From Diaphorobacter caeni (GTDB lineage Bacteria; Pseudomonadota; Gammaproteobacteria; Burkholderiales; Burkholderiaceae_C): a DNA stretch of 64,000 nt. Within the stretch, counting starts at the first letter, position 1. Each line of letters opens with the position of its first letter. This document shows, one piece after another, positions 52,299 through 61,263 of this stretch. The stretch is from the NCBI RefSeq assembly GCF_015354245.1, contig NZ_JADKYZ010000006.1, positions 248,001 through 312,000 of the forward strand. The letters are read 5' to 3'. The notes beneath the pieces were generated by a model. That model saw only the letters and a list, made by a program, of their open reading frames with translations, was not told the DNA's origin and searched no databases. The position numbers were made by a program, and so were the translations under genes.

Positions 52299-53279
52299 AT
52301 GGCAAAGATGACCCGTTTCCACGAAGTTGGTGGCCCCGAAGTCCTCAAGTACGAGGACGTGGAAGTCGGTGCGCCGGGCGCGGGCCAGGTGCGTCTTCAG
52401 CATGGCGCGGTGGCGCTGAACTTTGCCGACACCTATTTCCGCAGCGGTCTTTATCCCGCGCCGATGCCATCGGGCATCGGCAGCGATGCGTGTGGCACGG
52501 TCACGGCGGTGGGCGCTGGCGTCACGGCCTTCAAGGTGGGCGACCGCGTGACCTACACCGGCGCGCACAACACTCTGGGCGCCTACAGCACGGAGCGCCT
52601 GATCGACGCGTCCACGCTGATGCGCCTGCCCGACGCCATCACGTTCGAGACCGCAGCCGCGATCACGATGCGCGGTCTGACGGCTGCGTATCTGATGCGC
52701 CGCATCTACGACTTCAAGGGGGGCGAGACGATTCTGCTGCACGCGGCTGCGGGTGGCGTGGGCCTGCTGGTGTCGCAGTGGGCCAAGCTGCAGGGGCTGA
52801 ACGTGATCGGCACCGTGTCGTCCGACGCCAAGGCCGAGGTGGCCAAGGCGCACGGCTGCGATCACACCATCAATTACAGCCACGAGGACGTGGCGGCGCG
52901 CGTGCGGGAGATCACCGGCGGGCAGGGCGTGCATGTGGTCTACGACAGCGTGGGCAAGGATACCTTCGAAGGCTCGCTCAACAGCTTGAAGCGCCGTGGT
53001 TTGATGGTCTGCGTGGGCACGGCGTCGGGAATGATTCCGCCGTTCAATCCGCAGATCCTCGCGATGAAGGGCTCGCTGTTCCTCACCCGTCCCGCATCGG
53101 CCGACTATCTGGCCGACCCGGCGGAGAAGGCCGCGCTGGCTGCGGAGCTGTTCGACCACATCGCCTCGGGCCGCATCCGCGCTGACATCAGCAAGCGCTA
53201 CGAACTGGCCGATGCCGTGCAGGCGCATCGCGACATGGAAGCGCGAAAGATCATCGGCAGCGCCATCTTCACCGTCTGA
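52299..53279 (+). CDS. Zinc-independent quinone oxidoreductase (MDR family)
   Basis: A 326-aa NADPH-dependent quinone oxidoreductase. VALNFADTYFRSGLYP near the start, LLHAAAGGVGLLVSQWAKLQG as the nucleotide-binding loop, and VVYDSVGKDTFEGSLNSLKRRGLMV are typical of Qor. Zinc ligands of alcohol dehydrogenases are missing. GGAG lies ahead of MAKMTRFHEV. It opens the catabolic run on the plus strand; its physiological acceptor is unknown. Confidence 0.92.
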   Translation: MAKMTRFHEVGGPEVLKYEDVEVGAPGAGQVRLQHGAVALNFADTYFRSGLYPAPMPSGIGSDACGTVTAVGAGVTAFKVGDRVTYTGAHNTLGAYSTERLIDASTLMRLPDAITFETAAAITMRGLTAAYLMRRIYDFKGGETILLHAAAGGVGLLVSQWAKLQGLNVIGTVSSDAKAEVAKAHGCDHTINYSHEDVAARVREITGGQGVHVVYDSVGKDTFEGSLNSLKRRGLMVCVGTASGMIPPFNPQILAMKGSLFLTRPASADYLADPAEKAALAAELFDHIASGRIRADISKRYELADAVQAHRDMEARKIIGSAIFTV

Positions 53280-53412
53280 AACGAGGCAGTCCTCGCTGCG
53301 GGGCGGCCCTTGCTCGGCCGCTCCCGTCTGGCGCGCGCCAGTTTCGAATGCGGTGACCGATGCGACGTACTTTGAACAACCGATTTCAACACCCACAAGG
53401 GGACAAGACACT

Positions 53413-54261
53413 ATGCGAGTCGAACAACTGACCTGTTCCATCGGCGCTGAACTCACCGGCGTGAGCCTCAGCGACGCGGTGCGCGACGATGCGCTGTTTG
53501 CGGAGATCCGCAAGGCGCTGCTCACGCACCGCGTGCTGTTTCTGCGCGATCAGGACATTCCGCGCGCCGACCATGTCGCGTTCGCGCGCAAGTTCGGTGA
53601 TCTCGAAGACCATCCGGTCGTCGGCAGCGATCCTGAGAATCCCGGCCTGCTGCAGATCTACCGTTCGGCCGAAAGCCCGCCGGAGCGCTACGAGAACTCC
53701 TGGCACTCCGACACCACCTGGCGCGAGGTGCCGCAGTTCGGCGCGGTGCTGCGTTGCGTGGAATGCCCGACCGTCGGCGGCGACACGATGTGGGCCAACA
53801 TGGTCCTCGCCTACGAGCGCCTGCCGCAGTCGGTGAAGGAGCAGATCGCCGACCTGCGCGCGCGCCACAGCATCGAGTGCACCTTCGGTGCGGCCATGCC
53901 AACGGACAAGCGTCTGGCGCTGAAAGAACGCTTCCCCGATCCGGAGCATCCGGTGGTGCGCACCCATGCCGACACGGGCGAGAAGATTCTCTATGTGAAC
54001 GGCTTCACCACGCACTTCACCAACTTCCACACCGCCTCACGCGTGCGCGTCGGTCAGGACCACAGCCCGGGCTCGGGCGACCTGCTGCGCTATCTGATCA
54101 GCCAGGCGCAGATCCCCGAGTACCAGGTGCGCTGGCGCTGGAAGCCCAACAGCATCGCGATCTGGGACAACAGCGCGACCCAGCACTACGCCGTCATGGA
54201 CTACCCCGCATGTAACCGCAAGATGGAGCGCGCGGGCATCATCGGCACGCGGCCGTTCTGA
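53413..54261 (+). CDS. TauD/TfdA-family Fe(II)/2-oxoglutarate dioxygenase
   Basis: A 282-aa dioxygenase of the TauD/TfdA family. Iron ligands are His98 and Asp100 in WHSDTTW and the distal His258 in ATQHYAVMDY; an Arg shortly after (NRKMERAGIIG) should clamp 2-oxoglutarate. ATG at MRVEQLTCSIG starts the family match. TauD-type enzymes hydroxylate sulfonates, phenoxyacetates and related acids; the substrate here is not determined. Confidence 0.92.
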   Translation: MRVEQLTCSIGAELTGVSLSDAVRDDALFAEIRKALLTHRVLFLRDQDIPRADHVAFARKFGDLEDHPVVGSDPENPGLLQIYRSAESPPERYENSWHSDTTWREVPQFGAVLRCVECPTVGGDTMWANMVLAYERLPQSVKEQIADLRARHSIECTFGAAMPTDKRLALKERFPDPEHPVVRTHADTGEKILYVNGFTTHFTNFHTASRVRVGQDHSPGSGDLLRYLISQAQIPEYQVRWRWKPNSIAIWDNSATQHYAVMDYPACNRKMERAGIIGTRPF

Positions 54262-54278
54262 GCGAGGCGAGACCACTG

Positions 54279-54848
54279 ATGCACAACTATCCCGCCGATC
54301 TCACCTTCGTGCTCGTTCCCGGTCTGCGCGACCATGTGGAAGACCACTGGCAGACCCATCTGCAAAAGGAACTGCCGCGCTCCGTCACGGTGCCGCCGCT
54401 CGAGCACGACAAGCTCAGCCGCGTGGCGCGCGTGCAGGCGCTGGTCGAAACGCTCGACAGCGTGGAAGGCCCCGTGGTGCTCGTCGCGCACAGCGCGGGC
54501 GTGATCACCACGCTGCACTGGGCGACGCAGTTCTCAAGGCCGATTCGCGGCGCGCTGCTGGCCACGCCCGCCGATCTCGACGAGCCGCTTCCCGAGGGCT
54601 ATCCCGCGCAGTCGCAACTGCAGTCCAACGGCTGGACACCGGTGCCGCGCGCGGCGCTGCCGTTTCCGGCCATCCTGGCCGCCAGCCGCAATGATCCGCT
54701 GGCGCGCTTCGAAAGCATGGAGCAGAGGGCCGGGGACTGGGGCGCGCGCCTCGTCGATCTCGGCGAGGTCGGCCACCTGAATCCCGCTGCGGGCTATGGT
54801 CGTTGGGACGGCGTGCACGCGCTGCTCGGCGAACTCGCGCGTCCCTGA
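54279..54848 (+). CDS. RBBP9/YdeN-type serine hydrolase
   Basis: A 189-aa alpha/beta hydrolase of the RBBP9 family. TFVLVPGLRDHVEDHWQTHL opens the fold; the nucleophile elbow VAHSAG has Ser72, with Asp139 in SRNDP and His166 in VGHLNP completing the triad. It begins 17 bases after the dioxygenase gene, so it is probably in the same operon. Confidence 0.87.
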   Translation: MHNYPADLTFVLVPGLRDHVEDHWQTHLQKELPRSVTVPPLEHDKLSRVARVQALVETLDSVEGPVVLVAHSAGVITTLHWATQFSRPIRGALLATPADLDEPLPEGYPAQSQLQSNGWTPVPRAALPFPAILAASRNDPLARFESMEQRAGDWGARLVDLGEVGHLNPAAGYGRWDGVHALLGELARP

Positions 54849-54866
54849 AGCAGCGAGGCATCCGAC

Positions 54867-55529
54867 ATGAGCACTGACACCACACTGGACCGCGCTCCCG
54901 CGCTGCGCGTGGACTACGCGCTCGACCTGATCTGTCCCTGGTGCTGGATCGGCTTGCGCCATCTGCGCGCGGCTCTGCGCGGCCTGCTGGCGCACGACCC
55001 CGGCATCGCGCTGCAGCTGCGCTGGCACGCCAGCACGCTGCTGCCGCACATTCCGACCGAGGGCGTGGCCTACCAGGCGTTCTACGAGGCGCGCCTTGGC
55101 AGCCGCGAGGCCGTGCTCGCGCGGCGCGCGCAGGTGCAGGCCCACGCGCGGCCCGTGGGAATCACGCTCGCGTTCGATGCCATCGAGCGCTTTCCCAATT
55201 CGGCGTTGGCCTGTGCGCTGGTCAACGTGGCGCAGGAGCAGCTCGGCCTGATCGCGATGTGCGACTTCGTCGAAAGCCTCTACGACGCGTATTTCGTGCA
55301 GGGGCGTGACATCGGCCAGGCACGCGTGCTGCTGGAGCTCGCGGGCGCTGCGGGCGTGGCATGTTCGCCCGAGCAGCTCATGGAGGCCGGCCTGCGCTCG
55401 TGCGGTCTGTCGAGCCAGGGCGTGCCGCACTATGTGTTCAACGAGCGGGTGCAGATCACAGGCGCGGTGCCCGCCGAACAGCTGCTCGCCGCGATGGCGC
55501 AGGCCCTGCCGCATGGGGTGAGCGCATGA
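54867..55529 (+). CDS. DsbA-family FrnE-like oxidoreductase
   Basis: A 220-aa cytoplasmic thioredoxin-fold protein of the FrnE/2-hydroxychromene-2-carboxylate isomerase group. The active site CPWC is at 23-26 (DLICPWCWIG), and ALACALVNVAQEQLGL belongs to the inserted helical domain. No signal peptide, so it is not a periplasmic DsbA. Such proteins in catabolic clusters may act as isomerases or glutathione-linked reductases. It overlaps the Rieske gene by 4 bases. Confidence 0.87.
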   Translation: MSTDTTLDRAPALRVDYALDLICPWCWIGLRHLRAALRGLLAHDPGIALQLRWHASTLLPHIPTEGVAYQAFYEARLGSREAVLARRAQVQAHARPVGITLAFDAIERFPNSALACALVNVAQEQLGLIAMCDFVESLYDAYFVQGRDIGQARVLLELAGAAGVACSPEQLMEAGLRSCGLSSQGVPHYVFNERVQITGAVPAEQLLAAMAQALPHGVSA

Positions 55530-55852
55530 GAGCGCTGATGCCGGCGTCCATTCCCGCAGGCCGCGCCGATGCACTGCCGCCCGGCGCGCGCAAGCTGGTG
55601 TTCATGGGGGAGGGGGAATCCATCCTCGTGATGAACGTGGACGGCCAGTACTTCGCGATGGAAAACAGCTGCCCGCACGCGGGTGCCTCCATCGCGAGCG
55701 GCCCCTGCGAAGGCCACCGACTGAGCTGCCCCGCGCATGGCCTGCGCTTTGACATCCGAAGCGGCGAGTGCGTGGGCTCGCCCGGCATGCGCCTGACGAC
55801 CTTTGCCGTGGACGTGGTCGATGGCGATCTGCTGCTGCGACCCTCCCGTTGA
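55526..55852 (+). CDS. Rieske [2Fe-2S] ferredoxin
   Basis: A 108-aa soluble Rieske protein. Cluster ligands are Cys49 and His51 (NSCPHAGAS) and Cys68 and His71 (SCPAHGLRFD). It resembles the small ferredoxins that feed electrons to oxygenases. ATG overlaps the previous stop by 4 bases (ATGA). A partner oxygenase other than the TauD-like gene is not visible nearby. Confidence 0.9.
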   Translation: MRALMPASIPAGRADALPPGARKLVFMGEGESILVMNVDGQYFAMENSCPHAGASIASGPCEGHRLSCPAHGLRFDIRSGECVGSPGMRLTTFAVDVVDGDLLLRPSR

Positions 55853-55876
55853 TTCACCCATTTTCAGAGAATTGCA

Positions 55877-57532
55877 ATGAACCCATCCGACAACCTGCTG
55901 GTGCCCACCGCATCGGCCTACACCTATCCCTTGCTGATCAAGCAGCTGCTGCTCAACTCCATGAGCCTGCATGGCGATCAGGAGATCACCTACCGCGGCG
56001 AGATGCGCTACCGCTACCGCGATTTCAACCGCCGCATCGGCCAGCTCGCCAACGCGCTCACGTCGCTTGGCACGCGCCCGGGCACGACCGTGGCCGTGAT
56101 GGACTGGGACAGCCACCGCTATCTCGAGTCCTACTTCGGCATTCCGATGATGGGCGCCACGCTGTTCACCGTGAACGTGCGCCTCTCGCCCGCGCAGATT
56201 CTCTACACGCTCAATGACTCCGATGCCGAGGTGCTGCTGGTGCACACCGACTTCCTTGCGGTCATCGAGCAGATCCGCGACCAGATGCCCAAGCTCAAGA
56301 CCATCATCGTGCTGTCGGACGACGGCCAGCCGGTCGAGAGCACGCTGGCCTTGGCCGGTGAATACGAGGCGCTGGTCACCAAGGCGAGCGCGGCGTTCGA
56401 CTTCCCCGAGCTCGACGAGAACGCCAAGGCCGTGACCTTCTACACGACCGGCACCACGGGCGACCCGAAGGGCGTGTGCTACAGCCACCGCCACATCGTG
56501 CTGCACGCGATGGCGACGGCGCTCAGCGTGTGCTCGCCCGGCGGCTCGCAGCGCCTGTCCACGGCCGATGTCTACATGCCCATCACGCCGATGTTCCACG
56601 TGCTGGGCTGGGGCTTTCCGTACATCACCATCCTGCTCGGCCTGCGCACCGTGCTGCCGGGCCGCTATCTGCCCGAGGTGCTGCTCAAACTGCGCGAGAC
56701 CGAGAAGGTCACGTTCTCGCATTGCGTGCCGACGATCCTGCAGATGCTGGTGAGCGGCGCGGAAAAATCGGGACAGGATCTTTCGGGCTGGAAGGTCATC
56801 ATCGGCGGCTCGGCGCTGCCGCCGGGTCTCTGCGAGGCTGCGCTCGCCAAGGGCATGGACGTGTTCGCGGGCTATGGCATGTCGGAGACCGGCCCGGTCG
56901 TCTCGCTTGCGCTCGCGCCGGTGCAGGCCGAGCCGCTGTCCGCGCAGGATGGCCTCAAGCTGCGCTGCTCCACGGGCCGTCCCTCGCTGATGGTGGACTT
57001 CCGCGTGGTCGACGAGAACATGCAGGACGTGCCGCGCGACGGCGTCACGCGCGGCGAGATCGTGCTGCGCTCGCCCGCGCTCACGCCGCTGTACTTCAAG
57101 AAACCCGAGGCGTCCGAAGAGCTCTGGCACGGAGGTTATCTGCACACGCAGGACATCGCGGTGATGCACGCCGACGGCGTGGTGCAGATCGTGGACCGCC
57201 TGAAGGACGTCATCAAGACCGGTGGCGAGTGGGTCTCGTCCATCGAGGTCGAAGGCCTCATCACCCAGGTGCCCGGCGTGCAGGAGGCCGCCGTGATCGG
57301 CGTGCCCGATGCGAAATGGGGCGAGCGCCCCATGGCCTATGTGGTGGCCAAAGGCGAGGTCAGTGCGCAGGCGGTGCGCGAGCACCTGCTCGGCCACGTG
57401 AGCGCGCGCCGCTTGAGCGCCTATGCCGTGCCCGAGATCGAGCGCATCTGCTTTGTCGCGGAGATCCCCAAGACCAGCGTTGGCAAGGTCAACAAGAAGC
57501 AGCTTCGCGCGTCGCCTCCCCAGGCGATCTAA
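55877..57532 (+). CDS. Acyl-CoA synthetase (AMP-forming)
   Basis: A 551-aa AMP-binding ligase of the fatty/medium-chain acyl-CoA type. Phosphate-binding motif YTTGTTGDPKG is at 189-199, the GYGMSETGP adenine motif near 335, and the C-terminal catalytic lysine region KTSVGKVNKKQ near 538. It would activate a carboxylic acid for the acyl-CoA dehydrogenase encoded nearby. A terminator hairpin follows 24 bases after the stop. Confidence 0.94.
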   Translation: MNPSDNLLVPTASAYTYPLLIKQLLLNSMSLHGDQEITYRGEMRYRYRDFNRRIGQLANALTSLGTRPGTTVAVMDWDSHRYLESYFGIPMMGATLFTVNVRLSPAQILYTLNDSDAEVLLVHTDFLAVIEQIRDQMPKLKTIIVLSDDGQPVESTLALAGEYEALVTKASAAFDFPELDENAKAVTFYTTGTTGDPKGVCYSHRHIVLHAMATALSVCSPGGSQRLSTADVYMPITPMFHVLGWGFPYITILLGLRTVLPGRYLPEVLLKLRETEKVTFSHCVPTILQMLVSGAEKSGQDLSGWKVIIGGSALPPGLCEAALAKGMDVFAGYGMSETGPVVSLALAPVQAEPLSAQDGLKLRCSTGRPSLMVDFRVVDENMQDVPRDGVTRGEIVLRSPALTPLYFKKPEASEELWHGGYLHTQDIAVMHADGVVQIVDRLKDVIKTGGEWVSSIEVEGLITQVPGVQEAAVIGVPDAKWGERPMAYVVAKGEVSAQAVREHLLGHVSARRLSAYAVPEIERICFVAEIPKTSVGKVNKKQLRASPPQAI

Positions 57533-57555
57533 ACGCTGAATCCACATCGCGATCT

Positions 57556-57586
57556 GGCCTGTCGGAGTTTGCTCCGACGGGCCTTT
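57556..57586 (+). terminator. Terminator after the acyl-CoA synthetase
   Basis: GGCC-T-GTCGGAG / CTCCGAC-G-GGCC stem with a 4-base loop and three T residues, 24 bases after the stop. The remaining gap up to 57810 holds no gene. Confidence 0.75.
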
Positions 57587-57810
57587 CGTCGTTGCTGGGT
57601 GAGTTACTCGAATTTCTGAAAAATCCTTCAAAAACATCGGGTTACGACAACCTATCGGAATCCCCTAGTGGCGCGGATAGAGAAATCAATGGCGCCAAAA
57701 GCCGAAACCGGAAGCGGCCGGAAAGTGACACTGCGGTCAGCGATGCGGCGCTCCAGAGCAATGCCCGCAGCGCAAGACAAGACCCTCAAAAGATCCATCC
57801 AGGAGACAAC

Positions 57811-59049
57811 TTGAAAGCAAAACAATGGAGCGGCCCGCTGGCCCTGACCACGGCGACAGCCCTGTCCGCACTGTGCCTGTCCGCCATGCCCGCATGGGCG
57901 CAGAGCAGCGTGACGATCACCGGCGCCATGGACATGGGCCTGCTCAACATGTCCAACTACAGCCGCGGCACCGGCTATCTGCCCACCAGCGCGCATGACA
58001 CCACCGACACCCGTGCAAAGGACGGCGGGCTCGGCGCGAGCAACATCGGCTTCAAGGGCGTCGAAGATCTGGGCGGCGGCATGAAGGCCACCTTCCATCT
58101 GCACGGCAACCTCAACCTCGCCAACGGCACGGCGGGCGGCCCCAACTCGAGCGCGACCACCTCGTTCTTCAACCAGATGTCGACCGTGGGCCTGTCGGGC
58201 AGCTTCGGCGAGATCAAGCTCGGCCGCCAGTTCTCGCCCGCCGCTTGGGCGATGATGCACACCGACGTGCGCGGCATGCGCTACTTCGGCTCCACGCTCA
58301 CCGCGCTGGTGTCGATGAACGCGGCCAGCAAGTCCTGGATCGGCAACAACTCCAACGTCGCCTTCGGCACCATATACGACGACAACACGCTGGTCTACAC
58401 CGCCCCCGTGTGGAACAACCTCAAGCTCGATTTCGCCTACTCCTTCGGCGAAGGGCGCGGCAAAGGCAACTCCCAACAGTCGGTGACGGCGCTCTATACC
58501 AACGGCGGCCTCAAGCTCTCGGCGCTGTACTACAACGGCTACGGCAACAACTACGGCACGGCCGTCGCGCTGCACACGGCGGCCGCCGGCGGCAACGCCG
58601 CTGCCGGTACGCGCGCGGCCGAAGCTGCGGGCTTCTCGCCCACGGCGAACACCAACCGGCTCTACGCGGCAGGCGCGCTCTACAGCACAGGCGCCTGGAC
58701 CGTCGGTGGCCAGTACTACGCGGCGCGCAACCCCTCGCACGTGGTGATGCCCGGCGGCTCCGACAGCCTCGACATGCTGAACTTCGGCCTTGGCTGGAAG
58801 CCCATGCCGCAGCTCAACCTGCTGGCCGGTTACTACTACGTTCGCGACAACAAGAACGACGGCCACAAGGCGACCCAGTTTGTCATGGGTGCCGAATACC
58901 TGCTGTCGCGCCGCACCTGGCTCTACCTGCAGGGTGCCTACGTGACCAACAAGGGCGACAACATGGCCATGAGCCCGATGTACGCCACGCCCGTGGCTGC
59001 GGACCGCAACGTCCGCGCCTACATGGCGGGCGTGCGCCACACGTTCTGA
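57811..59049 (+). CDS. Gram-negative trimeric porin (Omp32-like)
   Basis: A 412-aa outer-membrane porin. A signal peptide (about 1-28, LCLSAMPAWAQ) is followed by SSVTITGAMDMGLL and the 16-strand barrel of betaproteobacterial porins, ending in AGVRHTF with the terminal Phe. The start is TTG, with AGGAG 6 bases before it; no ATG fits. Located between acyl-CoA synthetase and MFS genes, it may admit the cluster's substrate. Confidence 0.9.
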   Translation: MKAKQWSGPLALTTATALSALCLSAMPAWAQSSVTITGAMDMGLLNMSNYSRGTGYLPTSAHDTTDTRAKDGGLGASNIGFKGVEDLGGGMKATFHLHGNLNLANGTAGGPNSSATTSFFNQMSTVGLSGSFGEIKLGRQFSPAAWAMMHTDVRGMRYFGSTLTALVSMNAASKSWIGNNSNVAFGTIYDDNTLVYTAPVWNNLKLDFAYSFGEGRGKGNSQQSVTALYTNGGLKLSALYYNGYGNNYGTAVALHTAAAGGNAAAGTRAAEAAGFSPTANTNRLYAAGALYSTGAWTVGGQYYAARNPSHVVMPGGSDSLDMLNFGLGWKPMPQLNLLAGYYYVRDNKNDGHKATQFVMGAEYLLSRRTWLYLQGAYVTNKGDNMAMSPMYATPVAADRNVRAYMAGVRHTF

Positions 59050-59126
59050 GTGGCTTTGCGGGCAACGCGACACGAACGCCGATTTGAATCATCATCACGG
59101 TAGACCGACGATCATCGGCCACCCGG

Positions 59127-59148
59127 CGCCCGGAATTCCAACCGGGCG
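59127..59148. repeat. Hairpin between porin and MFS genes
   Basis: CGCCCGG and CCGGGCG form a perfect 7-bp stem around an 8-base loop, 78 bases after the porin stop. There is no T tract, so termination is uncertain. Confidence 0.35.
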
Positions 59149-59202
59149 ACGTGGCGGATGACAGGGGCCGTGACCAACCCCCTCCAAGGGACGGAGACTT
59201 TC

Positions 59203-60582
59203 ATGATTACCACCCACGCACAGGACGAGTCCGCTGTCAGGCTCGAAAACAGCGTCAGCCGCCCACGGGCCTGGTTCGCCTTCGCCATGATCTTTCTGCT
59301 GATGATGTCCGACTACATCGACCGCCAGATCATCGTCTCGCTGTTCCCGCACCTCAAGGAGGAGTGGGGCCTGTCGGACAAGCAGCTCGGCGGTCTGGTC
59401 TCGGTGATCTCGATCGTCGTCGCGCTGGGGAGCATCCCCGTCGCCATGCTGGCCGACCGCTTCGGCCGCGTCAAAAGCATCTTCGTGATGGCCTCGATCT
59501 GGAGCTGCGCGACCATAGCCTGCATGTTCGCGCGCAACTACGGCCAGCTGTTCGCCGCGCGCGCCGTCGTCGGCGTGGGCGAGACCGGTTATGGCTCGGT
59601 CGGCTCGGCGCTCATCAGCGCCTTGTTCCCCAAGCGTCTGCACGCCACGCTGCTCGGCGCGTTCTTCGCCGCCAGCTCGGTGGGCGCCGTGCTCGGCGTG
59701 GTGTTGGGCGGCGTCATCGCCGAGCACTGGGGCTGGCGCGCGGCCTTCGGCGCGGTGGGCTTTCCGGGGCTCATCATGGCGTTGGCCTTTCTGCTCGTGC
59801 CTGACTACAAGAACGTGATCGTCAAGATGACGCCCTCGATCAAAAGCGGCGGTGGCAAGGAAAAGATCGCGCGCCTGCTGCGCACTCTGAGCCGCGGCCC
59901 GACCATGTGGATTCTCTGTGTCGCGGGCTCGTTCCAGATGATCGTCGTCTCCGCCATGTGGTCGTGGATGCCCAGCTTCTTCAACCGCTATCACGGCATG
60001 CCGGTGGTCACCGCCGCCAAGTACGCAGCCGTGCTGGTGCTGATCGGCGCATTCGGCGCGCTGTTCTGGGGTGCCGTGGCCGACCGCGTGAGCCGCCGCC
60101 GTGGCTCGCGCAAGCTGGCGCTGCTCAGCATCACCACCCTGGTCACTGCCGCGCTATTCATCGCCGCCTTCACGCTGCCGCTCACGCAGATGGCGCAGTT
60201 CGTGCTGATTCTTGCGGGTGGTTCGATGATGACCTGCACCGTAGGCGTCTCCGTCAGCGCGATCCTCGACGTCACGCATCCCGGCCTGCGCTCCACCGGT
60301 GCGGCGGTCCACGCCTTCGCGATCAACCTGTTCGGCCTCGCGATAGGACCCTTTCTCGGTGGCGTGATCTCCGACCACTGGAGCCTGCAGACCGCGCTCA
60401 CCGTGATCCCCGCAGCCGGCTTCTTCGCCTCGTTCTTCTACTGGAAGGCATCGCGCCACTACGAAGCCGACGCCGCACTCGCGGCGCAGATGCTGGAGCA
60501 GGCGGATGCCGAGATTGAACCCGCTGCGATCGATGGTTCAAGCCAGGGCAAGGTGAGCGGCTTCACCAAGGCCCACGCTTGA
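59203..60582 (+). CDS. Major facilitator superfamily transporter
   Basis: A 459-aa MFS transporter with about 12 helices. MSDYIDRQIIVSLFPHLKEEWGLSDKQLG and MLADRFGRVKSIF (the loop 2-3 motif) are typical of organic-acid/aromatic-acid carriers, and helix 5 shows the GETG-type stretch VGVGETGYGSVGSAL. ATG at MITTHAQDE has GGAG ahead. It probably imports the substrate or an intermediate of the catabolic run. Confidence 0.92.
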   Translation: MITTHAQDESAVRLENSVSRPRAWFAFAMIFLLMMSDYIDRQIIVSLFPHLKEEWGLSDKQLGGLVSVISIVVALGSIPVAMLADRFGRVKSIFVMASIWSCATIACMFARNYGQLFAARAVVGVGETGYGSVGSALISALFPKRLHATLLGAFFAASSVGAVLGVVLGGVIAEHWGWRAAFGAVGFPGLIMALAFLLVPDYKNVIVKMTPSIKSGGGKEKIARLLRTLSRGPTMWILCVAGSFQMIVVSAMWSWMPSFFNRYHGMPVVTAAKYAAVLVLIGAFGALFWGAVADRVSRRRGSRKLALLSITTLVTAALFIAAFTLPLTQMAQFVLILAGGSMMTCTVGVSVSAILDVTHPGLRSTGAAVHAFAINLFGLAIGPFLGGVISDHWSLQTALTVIPAAGFFASFFYWKASRHYEADAALAAQMLEQADAEIEPAAIDGSSQGKVSGFTKAHA

Positions 60583-60669
60583 GCGGGCGGGACGGCCGCG
60601 ATGGGTGCCACGCGCCTGCGCAACGGCGGAGCGCGCGGTGACTGATCGGGCCTTGTGACAAGACTTCAG

Positions 60670-60692
60670 TGCAGCTCTTTTGTGGAGCTGCA
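60670..60692. repeat. Inverted repeat next to the DUF2938 gene stop
   Basis: TGCAGCTC and GAGCTGCA pair perfectly around a 7-base loop, ending right at the DUF2938 stop. A weak terminator between the converging genes is possible, but no T tract is seen. Confidence 0.4.
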
Positions 60693-61172
60693 TCATTTCG
60701 CCATCGAGCACATCCACAACGCCAGCCACATCCCCATCCCGAACACCAGATGCGTGAGCCCCCCGACCGTTCTGCTCATCCATGGCCGCGCGGTGCGTGA
60801 TGAGGCGATGCCTGCGCCCAGTGCGGGCTGCAGCAGCAGCCATGGCACGAGCACGGTGATGGCGCCGAAGAGCAGGGCGGAGGCCACGCCCGGTGACTCT
60901 CCGGCGAGGGCGAGCCAGAGGGCGGCGAAGGCGATTCCGGTCAGGTAGTGCAGCGCCCAGCCCATGGGCCTTTCATACCGTGTCGGTGGTGATTTCTGGA
61001 TCGGCGCGTGGAACCAGATGCCAGTTTTCCAATGTCCGCACCAGCGCCCGAGCATTGCGTAGTCCAGCGTGGGGATGCCGATGCGGCGCAGGGCCCAGGA
61101 CCAGAGGTCCATCAACGCGGTTGCGCCGATGCCGACGATGAAGGCTTCGGCCCAGCCTTTCCAATCACTCAT
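60693..61172 (-). CDS. DUF2938 membrane protein
   Basis: A 159-aa inner-membrane protein with about four helices, matching DUF2938: FIVGIGATALMDLWSWALRRIG, GHWKTGIWFHAPI, ERPMGWALHYLTGIAFA and GLTHLVFGMGMWLALW. Function unknown. It is divergent from a MerR regulator and shares with it a SoxR-box-like palindrome, a recurrent pairing. Confidence 0.8.
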   Translation of the reverse strand: MSDWKGWAEAFIVGIGATALMDLWSWALRRIGIPTLDYAMLGRWCGHWKTGIWFHAPIQKSPPTRYERPMGWALHYLTGIAFAALWLALAGESPGVASALLFGAITVLVPWLLLQPALGAGIASSRTARPWMSRTVGGLTHLVFGMGMWLALWMCSMAK

Positions 61173-61197
61173 GAAAGCTCCGTATAACTGTGTCCAA

Positions 61198-61239
61198 CTA
61201 CAGTTCGGTTTGACTGTAGAAGCTCAAGTCGACTTGAGC
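61198..61239. promoter_or_regulatory. MerR-type operator between DUF2938 and merR genes
   Basis: GCTCAAGTCGACTTGAGC (61222-61239) is a perfect 18-bp palindrome close to the SoxR box. On the minus strand TTGCGC and TACAGT flank it with a 19-base spacer, the overlong spacing MerR activators correct. A second repeat CTACAGT/ACTGTAG lies at 61198-61204 and 61213-61219. Confidence 0.6.
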
Positions 61240-61263
61240 GCAAGCGAAACAACGGGGCATCGC

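Noticed and set aside
52028-52348. 106-aa minus-strand ORF in the AT-rich gap
   Set aside because: Overlaps the quinone oxidoreductase start, has no family features and no ribosome site; the region fits a regulatory gap better.
57652-59073. 473-aa minus-strand ORF opposite the porin
   Set aside because: Low-complexity Val/Gly/His composition and full overlap with the porin frame; not coding.
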